Assembly (NCBI GenBank): GCA_025964715.1
Contig: JAOPYH010000076.1
Location: 1 to 52,553, forward strand
DNA: 52,553 nt
Direction of reading: 5' to 3'
Origin: Streptosporangiaceae bacterium
GTDB taxonomy: Bacteria; Actinomycetota; Actinomycetes; Streptosporangiales; Streptosporangiaceae
Shown here: positions 17,128 to 26,144 of the stretch, one piece after another
Layout: every line of letters starts with the position of its first letter
How positions within the stretch are numbered: the first letter of the stretch is position 1
Notes under the pieces: generated by a model
The model's database searches: none
Told to the model about the DNA's origin: nothing
Seen by the model: only the letters and a program-made list of their open reading frames with translations
Translations under genes and position numbers: made by a program

Positions 17128-17770
17128 TCCTTTCCGGACTCGTCGCGTCGGTGGTGGTTGTTCGCGGAGAAGGGGGCTCACTTCGATTCGGGTCTCGGTT
17201 CGGTGCTCGGATCGGGGTCGTGTTCTGGTCTCGGTTTATGATCCGAGCCCCCTTGCCCCTGGGTTATCGCAGGTCGGCGTGCCTCTTGGGTGTCTTGGAG
17301 GCAACCCCGCATTACTACATACGTAGTAAGTCCATAGGGGTATGCGTGTGTGCGAGATAGGTGTTGCGGTGCTCTCTACTCCTGGCCTGCCCGGCTCCTT
17401 CAGGATCCCCGGCCGGCTACGGCAAGACCGGGCAGACGAGACGACCGCAGGCAGGGAGGCCCGTGCGGGTGCGCGTGAAGAACGCCCGCGCGAGGCTCAT
17501 CGGGCCGGGGGCGGCGAGTACATGGGTGATCGGGCCGGGAAGATCGTGGTGATCGCCCTGTGAAGTGGCTATCCCGGTGGTCGTTGATAACGCCATTGCG
17601 GGCGGGTGCCGGTTTAGAAGTCAAGGCGATCGGGGGCGGTGGCGGTAATTGTTATTTTAGTTGAGTTGGAGAGGGTAGCGTCTCCAGCCGTTTTGGTGAT
17701 GCTAAAACGAGGGGGTCGGGCTTGATTTCGGTGCCGGATCGAGAAATCGTGGAATTGAACGAACGAAATA
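17128..17770. other. Gene-poor stretch at the right end of the 9.2-17.8 kb block
   Basis: About 640 bases of lower GC content. Short open frames exist (for example 17342-17563) but none has a good start, codon bias and a recognisable product together. The stretch holds a perfect inverted repeat at 17312-17329. An AT-rich piece at 17645-17710 looks faintly like a D-arm, but I could not fold it into a tRNA. No integrase, transposase or obvious attachment site is visible. Confidence 0.4.
17312..17329. repeat. Perfect palindromic site TTACTAC-ATAC-GTAGTAA
   Basis: Seven-base arms are separated by four bases, in an otherwise non-coding AT-rich patch. The geometry suits a dimeric regulator, for example of the GntR type. 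No regulator gene is adjacent to assign it to. Confidence 0.55.
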
Positions 17771-17795
17771 CCGGCGGTGGAAATGCCGCCGCCGG
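17771..17795 (-). terminator. Hairpin at the truncation point of the amidohydrolase N-terminal piece
   Basis: CCGGCGGTGG and CCGCCGCCGG flank AAATG with a single non-Watson-Crick position. Read on the minus strand, the hairpin is followed by TATTTCGTTCG, so it could terminate transcription coming from the amidohydrolase start. It sits exactly where similarity to the amidohydrolase ends. Confidence 0.5.
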
Positions 17796-17947
17796 CCCTC
17801 GATGCTCTGGTGTTCTCCGGTGGGCAGCCGGCCCGGCTCTTCGACGGCCACGATGACGCCGCGGGAGACCAGGACGTCGGCGCGGCCAGCCGGAGAGCCG
17901 GTGCCGTCGAGCACCTCAGCGTCGTGGATCACGAGATCTTCTGTCAT
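17795..17947 (-). pseudogene. D-aminoacylase-type amidohydrolase, N-terminal piece
   Basis: From ATG 17947, with GGAG a few bases upstream, the minus strand encodes about 51 residues of a classical D-aminoacylase/amidohydrolase N-terminus: DLVIHDAEVLDGTGSPAGRA and VLVSRGVIVAVEEPG. Similarity stops before the family's HxH metal motif, at the hairpin at 17771-17795. The C-terminal part of the same family is at 8335-9175 on the same strand and in the right order. About 210 middle residues are absent from the window. Confidence 0.8.
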
Positions 17948-17996
17948 CGTCGTCTCCGGTCCTTGTCGTGTCCTGGTCGGAAGCTGTGCGTGATCG

Positions 17997-18535
17997 TCAG
18001 CGCGGGTCGTAGGGCGTGGAGATGGTCGGTGCCGCCGCCGGGCCGCCAGGCCACCAGTGCTCCGTGAAGACCGCGTAGGTGAAACCCTCGCCGCCGTGGA
18101 AACGTACGATCCGGCGTCGGCGCGCGTACCCGAGAAGAAGCCGGTCTTGTTGGCCACGGTCACCGGCGCGCCCGGCCGGCCGAGCTCCGCGGCGTACGGG
18201 GAGACGCGGAGATAGCGGGGGACCTGGTCGAGATACTGCTGGGCGGCCAGCACGTCTTCGACGGCTTCGCACACGTCCGGCGTTGGCGATGCCCCGCACC
18301 AGCGCGCACATGTCGCTCGGCGACGACTCGCCGAGCCGCCGGACGTCGATCACCAGGTTCGTCGCCGTGTTGTCACTGAGCACGATCATGAGCGTGGCGG
18401 CGTCCCGCAAGGTCGGCCGGAGCCCGGCGTCGAAGACCTTCAGGATCCCGGAGCCACCGCGCTTGTCCCCGGCGTGCAGGTCGACCCGTTCGTCCAGGGA
18501 CACCAGACCGGCCGCGGCCCGGCGCGGTTGCTCGT
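17997..18535 (-). pseudogene. Class A beta-lactamase-like serine hydrolase remnant
   Basis: The minus strand contains the SDN motif in LMIVLSDNTATNLVID and the KTG motif in VANKTGFFSGTRADAGSYV, in the order found in class A beta-lactamase-like hydrolases. They lie in different frames: breaks are needed near 18275 and near 18110, and the final segment EGFTYAVFTEHWWPGG is in the first frame again. The N-terminal region with the catalytic SxxK serine is absent upstream of about 18535. It would have been transcribed together with the amidohydrolase (ATG 17947) just downstream. Confidence 0.8.
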
Positions 18536-18691
18536 CATCGCGCCGAATGTAGGCCGGCTCGCGCGGGGCCTATGTCGGCGCGGCCCAGGTTCGGCCGGAT
18601 TCCTTGTGCCGCTCCACAAGACCACCACCGCGGGTGTGGGCCAGCATGGCGGGGCGTGGGTGAACCGGCTCAGAGCGGGAGGACGACAGAC

Positions 18692-19663
18692 GTGACGGAC
18701 TTCGAGGCCTTCGGACCAGGGCTCTTCGACCCAGAGATCATCGACCCCGAGACGCTGGAGCTCAACCGGCACATCGAGGAGCAGATGACGCTGGCGCCGG
18801 CGCGCTGGGAGATGACCGAGGAGCACGAGCGGACGCTCACCCCGGGAGGGGGCCTGATACCGAGCTCCGATCCGGTCCCCGGCCTGGTGGAGCGGGAGGT
18901 GCCAGGTCCCGGGGGCACCGTCCCGGTCAGGATCATCCCCTGTGAGGGCGAACCGCGCGGCGTTTACCTCCACTTCCACGGTGGCGGCTTCGCCATGGGA
19001 GGGGCTCGTCACCACGATGGGATGCTGGCCGAAACTGCCCGTGAGGCCGGAGTGGTGACCGTCAGTGCCGACTATCGCCTGGCGCCCGAGCACCCCTACC
19101 CGGCCGCTCCGGCCGACTCCGAGGCCGTGGCGATGTGGATCCTGCAGCACGGTGCCGCCGAGTTCGGCACCGACCGGCTGGTGATCGGCGGTGAGTCCGC
19201 GGGGGCCACCCTCTCGGCGGTCACCGCGCTGCGGCTGCGGGACCGCCATGGGTTCACCGGTCTGGCGGGGCTCAACCTCTCACAGGGCGCTTACGACATG
19301 CGGATGACGCCTGGGGTGCGCCAGTGGGGCCATCGGCGGCTGATCATCAACACGCCCACCATCAAGAAGCACTACGACCGTTACCTGGAGGCGGCGGACC
19401 GCGAGGATCCGGACGTGTCAGCCCTCTTCGCGGACCTCACCGACATGCCCCCGGCGCTGTTCACGGTCGGCACGATGGATCCATTGCTCGAGGACAGCGC
19501 GTTCTTGTACGTCCGGTGGGTCGCGGCCGGCAACCAGGCGAAGCTCGACGTCTATCCCGGCGGGTGCCACGGCTTCAACTACTTCCCGACCGAGCTGGGC
19601 AGAAAGGCCGCCCGTCACGCGAACGAGTTCATCCGCGAGCGGTGCGCGTCCGACGCCGGCTGA
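18692..19663 (+). CDS. Alpha/beta hydrolase of the hormone-sensitive-lipase family
   Basis: A 323-residue esterase starting at GTG 18692, with GGGAGGA at 18677-18683. The HSL oxyanion motif HFHGGGFAMG lies at about residues 92-101, the nucleophile in GGESAGA at about 170, the catalytic Asp in GTMDPLL and His in GCHGFNYF near the C-terminus. It lacks a signal peptide and so is cytosolic. It probably hydrolyses short-chain acyl esters. It starts about 150 bases from the serine-hydrolase remnant on the other strand and is not obviously in an operon. Confidence 0.92.
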   Translation: MTDFEAFGPGLFDPEIIDPETLELNRHIEEQMTLAPARWEMTEEHERTLTPGGGLIPSSDPVPGLVEREVPGPGGTVPVRIIPCEGEPRGVYLHFHGGGFAMGGARHHDGMLAETAREAGVVTVSADYRLAPEHPYPAAPADSEAVAMWILQHGAAEFGTDRLVIGGESAGATLSAVTALRLRDRHGFTGLAGLNLSQGAYDMRMTPGVRQWGHRRLIINTPTIKKHYDRYLEAADREDPDVSALFADLTDMPPALFTVGTMDPLLEDSAFLYVRWVAAGNQAKLDVYPGGCHGFNYFPTELGRKAARHANEFIRERCASDAG

Positions 19664-19803
19664 GGGCTCCGGGCGCGGGTGTGCGGGCCTCACCTACACC
19701 GGCGAACACTACGCCAGTTTCGTCCTGGTCGACATTCGCCGCTGAACCGGGTCCGCGCCGGGTGTCCCGCCTCTTCGGCGACCGCCCGGCGTGCCCGGGC
19801 TCC

Positions 19804-21192
19804 TCATGGCGGGGCGTCGATCGGCACGACGTTGATCAGCTTCTTGTTGACGAACTCCTGGATGCCCAGCCACGACAGCTCCCGGCCGTACCCCGACTTC
19901 TTCACGCCGCCGAACGGCAGGCCGGGTTTGGACCAGGTGGGGTGGTTCACGAAGACCATCCCGCTGTCGATGCGCTCAGCGATCTCCTTGCCATGCTTGG
20001 TGTCCGAGGTGAAGACCGATCCGCCGAGGCCATAGTCGGTGTCGTTGGCGATGCTGAGGGCCTCGTCCTCGTCCTCGACGCGGAAGAACATCGCCACGGG
20101 ACCGAACAGTTCCTGGCCGTACACCGGGTTGTCCCTCTTGACCCCCATCAGGATCGTCGGCTGCACGAAAGCCCCGGTGGCGGGTACGGGATCGCCGACC
20201 GTGATCGCCTCGGCGCCGTGCTCGACGGCCTCGGCCACCTGGGCCTTGAGCGCGTCCGCGGCAGACTGGGACGACAGCGGGGGCAGCGTGGTCTGCTCGT
20301 CCATCGGGTCTCCGGCGCAGAACCGGCCGAGGGCCTGCTTGAACTTCTCCAGGAACTCGTCAGCGATCTCGTTCGCCACCAGGAACCGCTTGGAGGCGAC
20401 GCAGGACTGCCCGCAGTTGTGCATGCGTCCCCACACGGCCCACTCGACGGTCTTGTCCACGTCGGCGTCGGGCAACGCGATCAGCGGGTCACTGCCGCCG
20501 AGCTCCATCGTGGTCTTCTTCACCGCCTTCCCGGCGCGGGAGGCAACCGCCTTTCCGGCCGACTCGCTGCCGGTCAGGCCCACACCCCTGACCCGCGGAT
20601 CACCGATGATCTTGCTCACCTGCTCCTTGTCGGCGAACACATTCGTGTAGACACCCTGTGGCGCGCCGGCCTCGGCCCAGAGCCCGGCGAAGGCCAACGC
20701 GGACTGCGGAACGATCGAGGCGTGTTTGATCATCACGACGTTGCCCGCCATGATGTTCGGGGCCGCGAAGCGGGCCACCTGGTAGTACGGGAAGTTCCAC
20801 GGCTGCACGCCGAGCAGCACACCGAGCGGGCTGCTGACGACTACCGCGTCACCTTCCTGCGGATCCGTGTCCAGCCTGTGCGGCGCAAGGAAGCTCTCCG
20901 CATGGTCCGCGTAGTAGTCGAGGATGTCCGCGGACAGGCCGACCTCCTCCCGGCTCTCACTGATCCGCTTCCCCATCTCCAGGGTGAGCAGGCGGGCGAA
21001 CTCATCCGCCCGCTCGCGCATGATCTGCGCGGCCCGTTTGGTGATCTCCTTGCGGTCGTCAAAGGTCCGCTGCCGCCATGTCTCGTACGCGGATTGGGCG
21101 CGCGAAAGAACATCCTGGAGTTCCGTGTCGCTGATCTCCGTATAGGTCGCGAGGACTTCGCCGGTGTACGGATTCACCGTTTGATAAGGCAT
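19804..21192 (-). CDS. NAD(P)-dependent succinate-semialdehyde dehydrogenase-type aldehyde dehydrogenase
   Basis: A 462-residue aldehyde dehydrogenase. The catalytic Cys is in NCGQSCVASKR, the general-base Glu in MELGGSDPLI, and the cofactor-binding Asn/Lys segment is PWNFPYYQV followed by IKHASIVPQSA. ATG 21192 is preceded by AGGAG, which excludes the longer open frame starting at 21273. The family oxidises succinate semialdehyde or related aldehydes to acids. It runs in the same direction as the alpha/beta hydrolase upstream, with a 191-base gap between them. Confidence 0.95.
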   Translation of the reverse strand: MPYQTVNPYTGEVLATYTEISDTELQDVLSRAQSAYETWRQRTFDDRKEITKRAAQIMRERADEFARLLTLEMGKRISESREEVGLSADILDYYADHAESFLAPHRLDTDPQEGDAVVVSSPLGVLLGVQPWNFPYYQVARFAAPNIMAGNVVMIKHASIVPQSALAFAGLWAEAGAPQGVYTNVFADKEQVSKIIGDPRVRGVGLTGSESAGKAVASRAGKAVKKTTMELGGSDPLIALPDADVDKTVEWAVWGRMHNCGQSCVASKRFLVANEIADEFLEKFKQALGRFCAGDPMDEQTTLPPLSSQSAADALKAQVAEAVEHGAEAITVGDPVPATGAFVQPTILMGVKRDNPVYGQELFGPVAMFFRVEDEDEALSIANDTDYGLGGSVFTSDTKHGKEIAERIDSGMVFVNHPTWSKPGLPFGGVKKSGYGRELSWLGIQEFVNKKLINVVPIDAPP

Positions 21193-21383
21193 GTGGTCTC
21201 TCCTGTTCGAGAGCCGATCCCCCTTGAGCGGCTCAAGGCCAACCGTCCCCAGGGGGATCTCGAATCCGGCCATGTCAGGCGCAGGGCGATGATGGCGGAG
21301 CTCGCGAAGTCAGCGGTGTCATCGGCACCCAGATCGCGCCGTCGGCCGGACGCTGCTCAGACCCCCACGGCGACGCAGGCGCA

Positions 21384-22139
21384 TTATGTCCGCATGATGC
21401 CCTGCGCCCGAGCGTCGAAACCGGACAGCATCCACGACACCGCGCGATCGACCACCGGCTGGGGCACCTCATGGCCGCCGTCGAACTCCTCGTACGTGAC
21501 GGGGTAATCCGAGGTCTCCAGCCGGGGCACGAGCTGCCGGCTGCAGTTGTCGACGGGCAGGACCCGGTCACTCCTCCCGTGCGAGACGAAGACGCGCGGC
21601 CGCCCATGCAGCACGAGCGGCGCGGCGAACCCGGGGGAGAACGCGATCACGGCCTCGAACAGGTCGCCGTTGGTGAGGCCGATCGACAGGGCGTAGGAGG
21701 CGCCGTCGGAGAAGCCGCCCACCATTATGTGCTCGACCGGATGTGCGTCGAGCACCTCCTCGAGCACCCGGTCGAGCCTTCGCACGTCCGGGCCGAAACC
21801 GTCCACGATGAGGTCCCAGGTGCCCGAGGCGGACTTCGGTGCCACGAGCAGGAGCCGATGCTCGTCGGCGGCCGACAGCAGCAGGTCCAGGCCCTGGCGC
21901 GGCGAACCTCCGGCTCCGTGCAGGAGCAGCACCAGCCGGTAGGGGCGTCCGTCCGCGGGTCCGGGCACGTAGGCCAGGGCGAGGAGCTCGGCCGCCGGCC
22001 CCTCGAACCTGAGCAGGCCCGTCCGGTCCGAAACAGCCACCGGCTCATAGAGGCGCACCGCCAAGCGCCCGTGGCGGGAGTTCTCCGCCGGCTGCTGGTG
22101 TGGCGGCGCCGGTTCGGTCACAGACACCATGGTGCTCAC
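21384..22139 (-). CDS. Alpha/beta hydrolase (phospholipase/carboxylesterase-like)
   Basis: A 251-residue serine hydrolase. The nucleophile elbow is GGFSDGA at about residue 143, the Asp is in HGRSDRVLP and the His in GGHEVPQPV. The oxyanion region is VLLLHGAGGSP. The first 55 residues are a variable extension without a signal peptide. Two starts are possible, GTG 22139 and ATG 22130. It resembles the esterase group that acts on small esters or polyhydroxybutyrate-like substrates; the true substrate is unknown. Confidence 0.85.
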   Translation of the reverse strand: MSTMVSVTEPAPPHQQPAENSRHGRLAVRLYEPVAVSDRTGLLRFEGPAAELLALAYVPGPADGRPYRLVLLLHGAGGSPRQGLDLLLSAADEHRLLLVAPKSASGTWDLIVDGFGPDVRRLDRVLEEVLDAHPVEHIMVGGFSDGASYALSIGLTNGDLFEAVIAFSPGFAAPLVLHGRPRVFVSHGRSDRVLPVDNCSRQLVPRLETSDYPVTYEEFDGGHEVPQPVVDRAVSWMLSGFDARAQGIMRT

Positions 22140-22215
22140 AGCCCCTCATCGGCCGGCCCGCATGGCAGGCCATGTCGCGGGGCTACCCCGGTTCCGGCCG
22201 GCTAAGCCACCGCCT

Positions 22216-23037
22216 TCAGACCCGCAGGGCCGCGAACTTCGCCGCTTGGGCCGCGATCGCCTTCTCGGCCGGCAGCCTTTCCATCGAGGAGGCGCCGAAG
22301 AATCCGGCTATGCCGGTGGTGTGGTCCAGGACGTACTGCGCGTCGTCCGGCTCCGCGATGGGTCCGCCGTGGCAGAGCACGAGCACGTCCGGATCGACCG
22401 CGACGGCGGCGTCGCGCATGCGCTGCACGGCTGCCACGGCGTCGTCGAGCGTCAGGGCGGTGGTCGCGCCGATGAAGCCGCTGGTGGTGAGCCCGACGTG
22501 TGGCACGACCATGTCGGCCCCCGCGCCGGTCATGGCCGCGGCCTGCTCGGCGTCGAAGACGTAGGGGGCCGTGAGGAGGCCCTTGTCGTGGGCCATCCTG
22601 ATCATGTCGATCTCGAGGTCGAAGCCCATCCCGGTCTCTTCGAGGTTCTGCCGGAACGTACCGTCATAGAGGCCGACCGTGGGGAAGTTCTGCACGCCGG
22701 CGAAGCCCATCGCGGCGAGCTCGTCGATGAACGGCCCCATGAGGCGGAAGGGGTCGGTCCCGCAGACGCCCGCGAGCACGGGTGTGTCGCGGACGACCGG
22801 CAGCACTTCCCGCGCCATGTCCATGACGATCGCGTTCGCGTCGCCGTACGGCAGCAGTCCCGCGAGCGAGCCGCGGCCGGCCATCCGGTAGCGGCCGGAG
22901 TTGTAGATGATCAGCAGGTCGACACCGCCGGCCTCGGCGGCCTTCGCGGACAGGCCCGTGCCCGCGCCGGCGCCGATGATCGGCTTGCCGGCCGCGGCCT
23001 TGGCCGTGAGGCGTGACAGTGCGGTGGTGCGGTGCAT
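22216..23037 (-). CDS. Phosphoenolpyruvate hydrolase-type TIM-barrel protein
   Basis: A 273-residue protein of the TIM-barrel family annotated as phosphoenolpyruvate hydrolase, found as the partner or fusion domain of Tm-1-like proteins. Typical segments are [40 protein letters not shown] and [18 protein letters not shown] 23037 follows the Tm-1-like stop at 23039 by one base, so the two genes are translationally coupled. Activity of family members is poorly characterised, so the enzyme name should be taken as a family label. Confidence 0.9.
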   Translation of the reverse strand: MHRTTALSRLTAKAAAGKPIIGAGAGTGLSAKAAEAGGVDLLIIYNSGRYRMAGRGSLAGLLPYGDANAIVMDMAREVLPVVRDTPVLAGVCGTDPFRLMGPFIDELAAMGFAGVQNFPTVGLYDGTFRQNLEETGMGFDLEIDMIRMAHDKGLLTAPYVFDAEQAAAMTGAGADMVVPHVGLTTSGFIGATTALTLDDAVAAVQRMRDAAVAVDPDVLVLCHGGPIAEPDDAQYVLDHTTGIAGFFGASSMERLPAEKAIAAQAAKFAALRV

Positions 23038-23038
23038 C

Positions 23039-24295
23039 TCAGTCCCCTTGCTCAGTGGGTGCGCCCTCGGCGCTGGTGATGAGTTCGTGGAGCGCTTGGG
23101 CGGCACGGCGTCCGAAGCCGGAGTCGTTGATCGACGCGTCGATCTCGTGGACGGTCACCCCGCTGCCGGCCAAGCCCGCGATGAGCGCCCGGAAACAGGC
23201 GGCGTCGGCCTCGGCGTCCTGGAACGGGCCACCGGGGACGTCGATGGCCGAGACCCCCTTGGTGGGCAGGAAGACCTCGACCGGGCCGGTGGCCCTCGAC
23301 AGTTTGTCCGCGATCCGCGCCCCCAAGGTCGCCATCTCCGCACGGGTCGTCCGCATCAGGGTCACTGTCGGGTTGTGCACGAGGAGCCGCCGGTCCGCGA
23401 ACCGGTCCGGTACTGACCGGCGGGGGCCGAAGTTGACCATGTCCAGCGCGCCCACGCTGACGACCTGCGGGATGCCCCGTCGTCCTGCCGCCTCCAGCCG
23501 GTCCGGGCCGGCGGACAGCACCCCGCCGACCAGGTCGTCGGCGAGCTCGGTGGTGGTCAGGTCCAGCACGCCGGCCAGCATCCCGGACTCGGCGAGCGCC
23601 TCCATGGCGCGCCCGCCGGAGCCGGTCGCGTGAAAGACCAGGACCTGGTAGCCCAGCCCGGTCAGGTGCTCGCGCGCCTCGTCGACCGCGGGGGTGGTCA
23701 CCCCGAACATACTCGTGCCGATCAACCGGCTCTCGTCATTCGGTGCCGGCTCGGCCAGGCGGCGCTCATAGCGCAGAGCCATGCCGGCCGCGGCGGCGGC
23801 CGCGTTGCCGAGCACGGCGCGGGAGACCGAGTTGAGGCCGGAGATGTCGACGACGGAGTACATAAGGGTGACGTCGGCCTCGCCGACGTAGGGCCGGACG
23901 TCGCCGGAGGCCATCGTGGACACCAGCAGCTTGGGCACCCCGATGGGGAGCGCCTGCAGCGCCCGGGCGGCGACCGCGGACCCGCTCGAGCCGCCCACCG
24001 CGAGCACGGCGTGCAGCGCACCACGCTCGTACAGCCGGCGGACCACCAGCGCCGCCCCGGCGGCCATCACTTCCATCGCGGCGCCGCGGTCCCCGGCGTC
24101 GCGCAACGGCTCGAGGTCGCTCCCCGCGGCCTCGGCCACGGCCGGTGATCCGACGTCCGCGAGTCCCGCTCCGCCGGAGAACGTGCCGACGTCGACAGTG
24201 GTGACGTCGCAGCCGCCCGCGACGAGCTCATCGCGCAGCCAGCGGTACTCCTGCTCCTTGGTGTCGAGCGTGCCCACCAGAACGACTGTCGCCAT
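23039..24295 (-). CDS. Tm-1-like ATP-binding (UPF0261) protein
   Basis: A 418-residue protein starting at ATG 24295, with AAGGAG upstream. The N-terminus [20 protein letters not shown] and the later [22 protein letters not shown] are family signatures; the C-terminal part has [18 protein letters not shown]. The family is named for the tomato mosaic virus resistance protein Tm-1, in which this domain binds ATP and is fused to the TIM barrel encoded here by the next gene. The bacterial role is not established; it is probably carbohydrate or organic-acid metabolism. Confidence 0.92.
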   Translation of the reverse strand: MATVVLVGTLDTKEQEYRWLRDELVAGGCDVTTVDVGTFSGGAGLADVGSPAVAEAAGSDLEPLRDAGDRGAAMEVMAAGAALVVRRLYERGALHAVLAVGGSSGSAVAARALQALPIGVPKLLVSTMASGDVRPYVGEADVTLMYSVVDISGLNSVSRAVLGNAAAAAAGMALRYERRLAEPAPNDESRLIGTSMFGVTTPAVDEAREHLTGLGYQVLVFHATGSGGRAMEALAESGMLAGVLDLTTTELADDLVGGVLSAGPDRLEAAGRRGIPQVVSVGALDMVNFGPRRSVPDRFADRRLLVHNPTVTLMRTTRAEMATLGARIADKLSRATGPVEVFLPTKGVSAIDVPGGPFQDAEADAACFRALIAGLAGSGVTVHEIDASINDSGFGRRAAQALHELITSAEGAPTEQGD

Positions 24296-24392
24296 CGACT
24301 TCTGCTCCTTCGGACGTGCTGCGCGGTGACCGCGTTTGCGGCACAGCTCGCGGGTAGAGGTCGGAAGACCATAGCCACGGGAGGTGGAGACG

Positions 24393-25346
24393 TTGACGCG
24401 CTTCGGATATTTCCTGTCCTCGGAAGAACACAGTCCCAAGGCCCTGGTCCAGCAGGCCCGGCTCGCCGAGCAGGCGGGTTTCGACGGTCTGTGGATCTCC
24501 GACCACTATCACCCGTGGCTCGATGAACAGGGACAGAGCGGCTTCGTCTGGTCGGTGATCGGCGCCATCTCACAGGTGTGCGATCTCCCCATCACGACCG
24601 CTGTGACCTGCCCGACCGTACGCATCCATCCGGCGATCGTGGCCCAGGCCGCGGCGACCTCCCAGCTCCTGACGCGAGGACGGTTCAGGCTCGGCGTGGG
24701 TACGGGCGAGGCCCTCAACGAGCACATCCTTGGAGATCGCTGGCCGGACGCGGAGGAGCGGCTGGAGATGCTCGAAGAGGCCGTCGACGTGATTCGCGAG
24801 CTGTTCACCGGCCAGCAGGTCACCCACCGCGGGCGGCACTACACCGTGGACACCGCGCGGCTGTACTCCCTACCCGAAGATCCGCCGCCCATCCTGATCT
24901 CGGGCTTCGGTGAGAAGGCTGTCAAGCTCGCCGGCCGGATCGGAGATGGGTTCGTCTCGGTCCAGCCGGAGGCGGAGCACGTACGGCTGTTCCGGGAGAC
25001 CGGTGGCGAGGGCAAGGTGGTCCAGGGCGGCCTGAAGGTCTGCTGGGGAACGGACGAGGAGCAGGCCCGCAAGACGGTGCACCGGCTATGGCCGAACGAG
25101 GGCATTCCGGGCGAGGCGCTACAGCTGCTCCCGTTGCCACGGCACTTCCGGCAGCTCTCCGAGCTGGTCACTCCGGACATGCTGAAGCACGCATGCGGGC
25201 CGGACGTGGACACGCACGTTGCAGCGGTGCAGCCCTATATCGACGCCGGCTTCGATGAGGTCTACATCTCGCAGATCGGCCCGGAGCAGGAGGGCTTCTT
25301 CGAGTTCTACGCCGAGCACGTACTTCCTCGGCTTCGCGACCGCTGA
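24393..25346 (+). CDS. LLM-class (F420-type) oxidoreductase
   Basis: A 317-residue luciferase-like monooxygenase/F420-dependent dehydrogenase. The N-terminus RFGYFLSSEEHSPKALVQQA, then LWISDHYHPWLDEQGQS and RFRLGVGTGEALNEHILG, is typical of the F420-dependent subgroup related to glucose-6-phosphate dehydrogenase. I chose TTG 24393 because GGGAGG at 24379-24384 is correctly spaced from it; GTG 24384 overlaps that ribosome site. It is divergent from the Tm-1-like operon across 97 bases. F420 use is a family expectation, not proven by this sequence. Confidence 0.88.
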   Translation: MTRFGYFLSSEEHSPKALVQQARLAEQAGFDGLWISDHYHPWLDEQGQSGFVWSVIGAISQVCDLPITTAVTCPTVRIHPAIVAQAAATSQLLTRGRFRLGVGTGEALNEHILGDRWPDAEERLEMLEEAVDVIRELFTGQQVTHRGRHYTVDTARLYSLPEDPPPILISGFGEKAVKLAGRIGDGFVSVQPEAEHVRLFRETGGEGKVVQGGLKVCWGTDEEQARKTVHRLWPNEGIPGEALQLLPLPRHFRQLSELVTPDMLKHACGPDVDTHVAAVQPYIDAGFDEVYISQIGPEQEGFFEFYAEHVLPRLRDR

Positions 25347-25352
25347 GCGCGG

Positions 25353-26012
25353 CTAGTGAAGGCCCAGGGTCGATTCCGCCGTGGCCCAGTCGGACGCGAT
25401 TGCCCTCTGGGCGGCTGCCAGCGTCACTTTTCCCTTGCAAATGGCAGTGTGCAGATGGGTCTCCACGGCGTCCTTCGGGTTATTGGGCCCCGCCCCGGCC
25501 TTGTGGCCGGGAGAAGGAGGCTCCACCCACAGGTTCCGCGGGTCGTTCGGAGCGCCGCCCAGCTGCAAGCTGATGAGGTGGTCGTACTCCGCTTCGTGGA
25601 GCGGGCCGGCATAGCCATAGGACTTGGCGTTCGCGCTCTTCTCCTGGCCCGTCACGCGAGTCGGGGGGCGGATCCCGCTGGTATAGCCGCCCTTCCGGCA
25701 GATCGTCGTGGACAGCGTGGCCTGGTTGACGTCCGGACTGAGTGCCCCGGGCGTGCAGCTCGGGTCGGGGAGTGGCTGCCCGCTGACGAAGCTGTAATGA
25801 CAGCTTCCGGCCCGGGGTTGAGGCTGCACCGTATAGGTACGGCTCGGACCGGGCCCTACCGGGATTTCGCCTCCCGGGTTCCGGCTTGCAGTCACGGTGC
25901 CGCCGCCGGAAGAGGTGCTGCCGCCATGGGACGAGGCACCCGAACATCCTGCGGTTACGGAGAGGAGCACAGCGGTGAGACAAAGGAGATGACGGCGGGC
26001 TCGGAGGGCCAA
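25353..26012 (-). CDS. Secreted lipoprotein with HNH-like domain
   Basis: A 219-residue protein starting at TTG 26012, with AAGGAG upstream. It has a basic N-terminus, a hydrophobic stretch and the lipobox SVTAGC (Cys23), then a Ser/Gly linker. The C-terminal domain contains YDHLISLQLGGAPNDPRNLW, which resembles HNH/DUF1524-type nuclease signatures (the His and the GG-D-N region). An extracytoplasmic HNH-type domain could degrade environmental DNA, but the catalytic set is incomplete by eye. The gene converges on the LLM oxidoreductase. Confidence 0.78.
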   Translation of the reverse strand: MALRARRHLLCLTAVLLSVTAGCSGASSHGGSTSSGGGTVTASRNPGGEIPVGPGPSRTYTVQPQPRAGSCHYSFVSGQPLPDPSCTPGALSPDVNQATLSTTICRKGGYTSGIRPPTRVTGQEKSANAKSYGYAGPLHEAEYDHLISLQLGGAPNDPRNLWVEPPSPGHKAGAGPNNPKDAVETHLHTAICKGKVTLAAAQRAIASDWATAESTLGLH

Positions 26013-26144
26013 GGGGCTCCTTAAAACGGGTTCAAGACCACATTACGTGCACGTTATCCCAAACCTATATGAAGCGCTCAGGCGGCAGCCTGCCGCCGTT
26101 TGTGCATGACTCCGAGTCCGGTCGGCGCGGTTCTCATTCGCCGG

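Noticed and set aside
17645..17740. tRNA-like patch (AGTTGAGTTGGAGAGGGTAGCG and nearby GGGTCGGG)
   Set aside because: The D-arm resemblance is superficial; no acceptor stem, anticodon arm or T-arm with matching pairs could be assembled on either strand.
9176..17794. Integrative conjugative element or prophage
   Set aside because: No integrase, excisionase, replication, transfer or phage structural gene is present, and no direct repeats at the two amidohydrolase junctions were found by eye.
19324..21507. Very long plus-strand open frame (727 codons) opposite the aldehyde dehydrogenase
   Set aside because: It is the antisense of a well-supported minus-strand gene with catalytic motifs; high GC keeps the frame open by chance.
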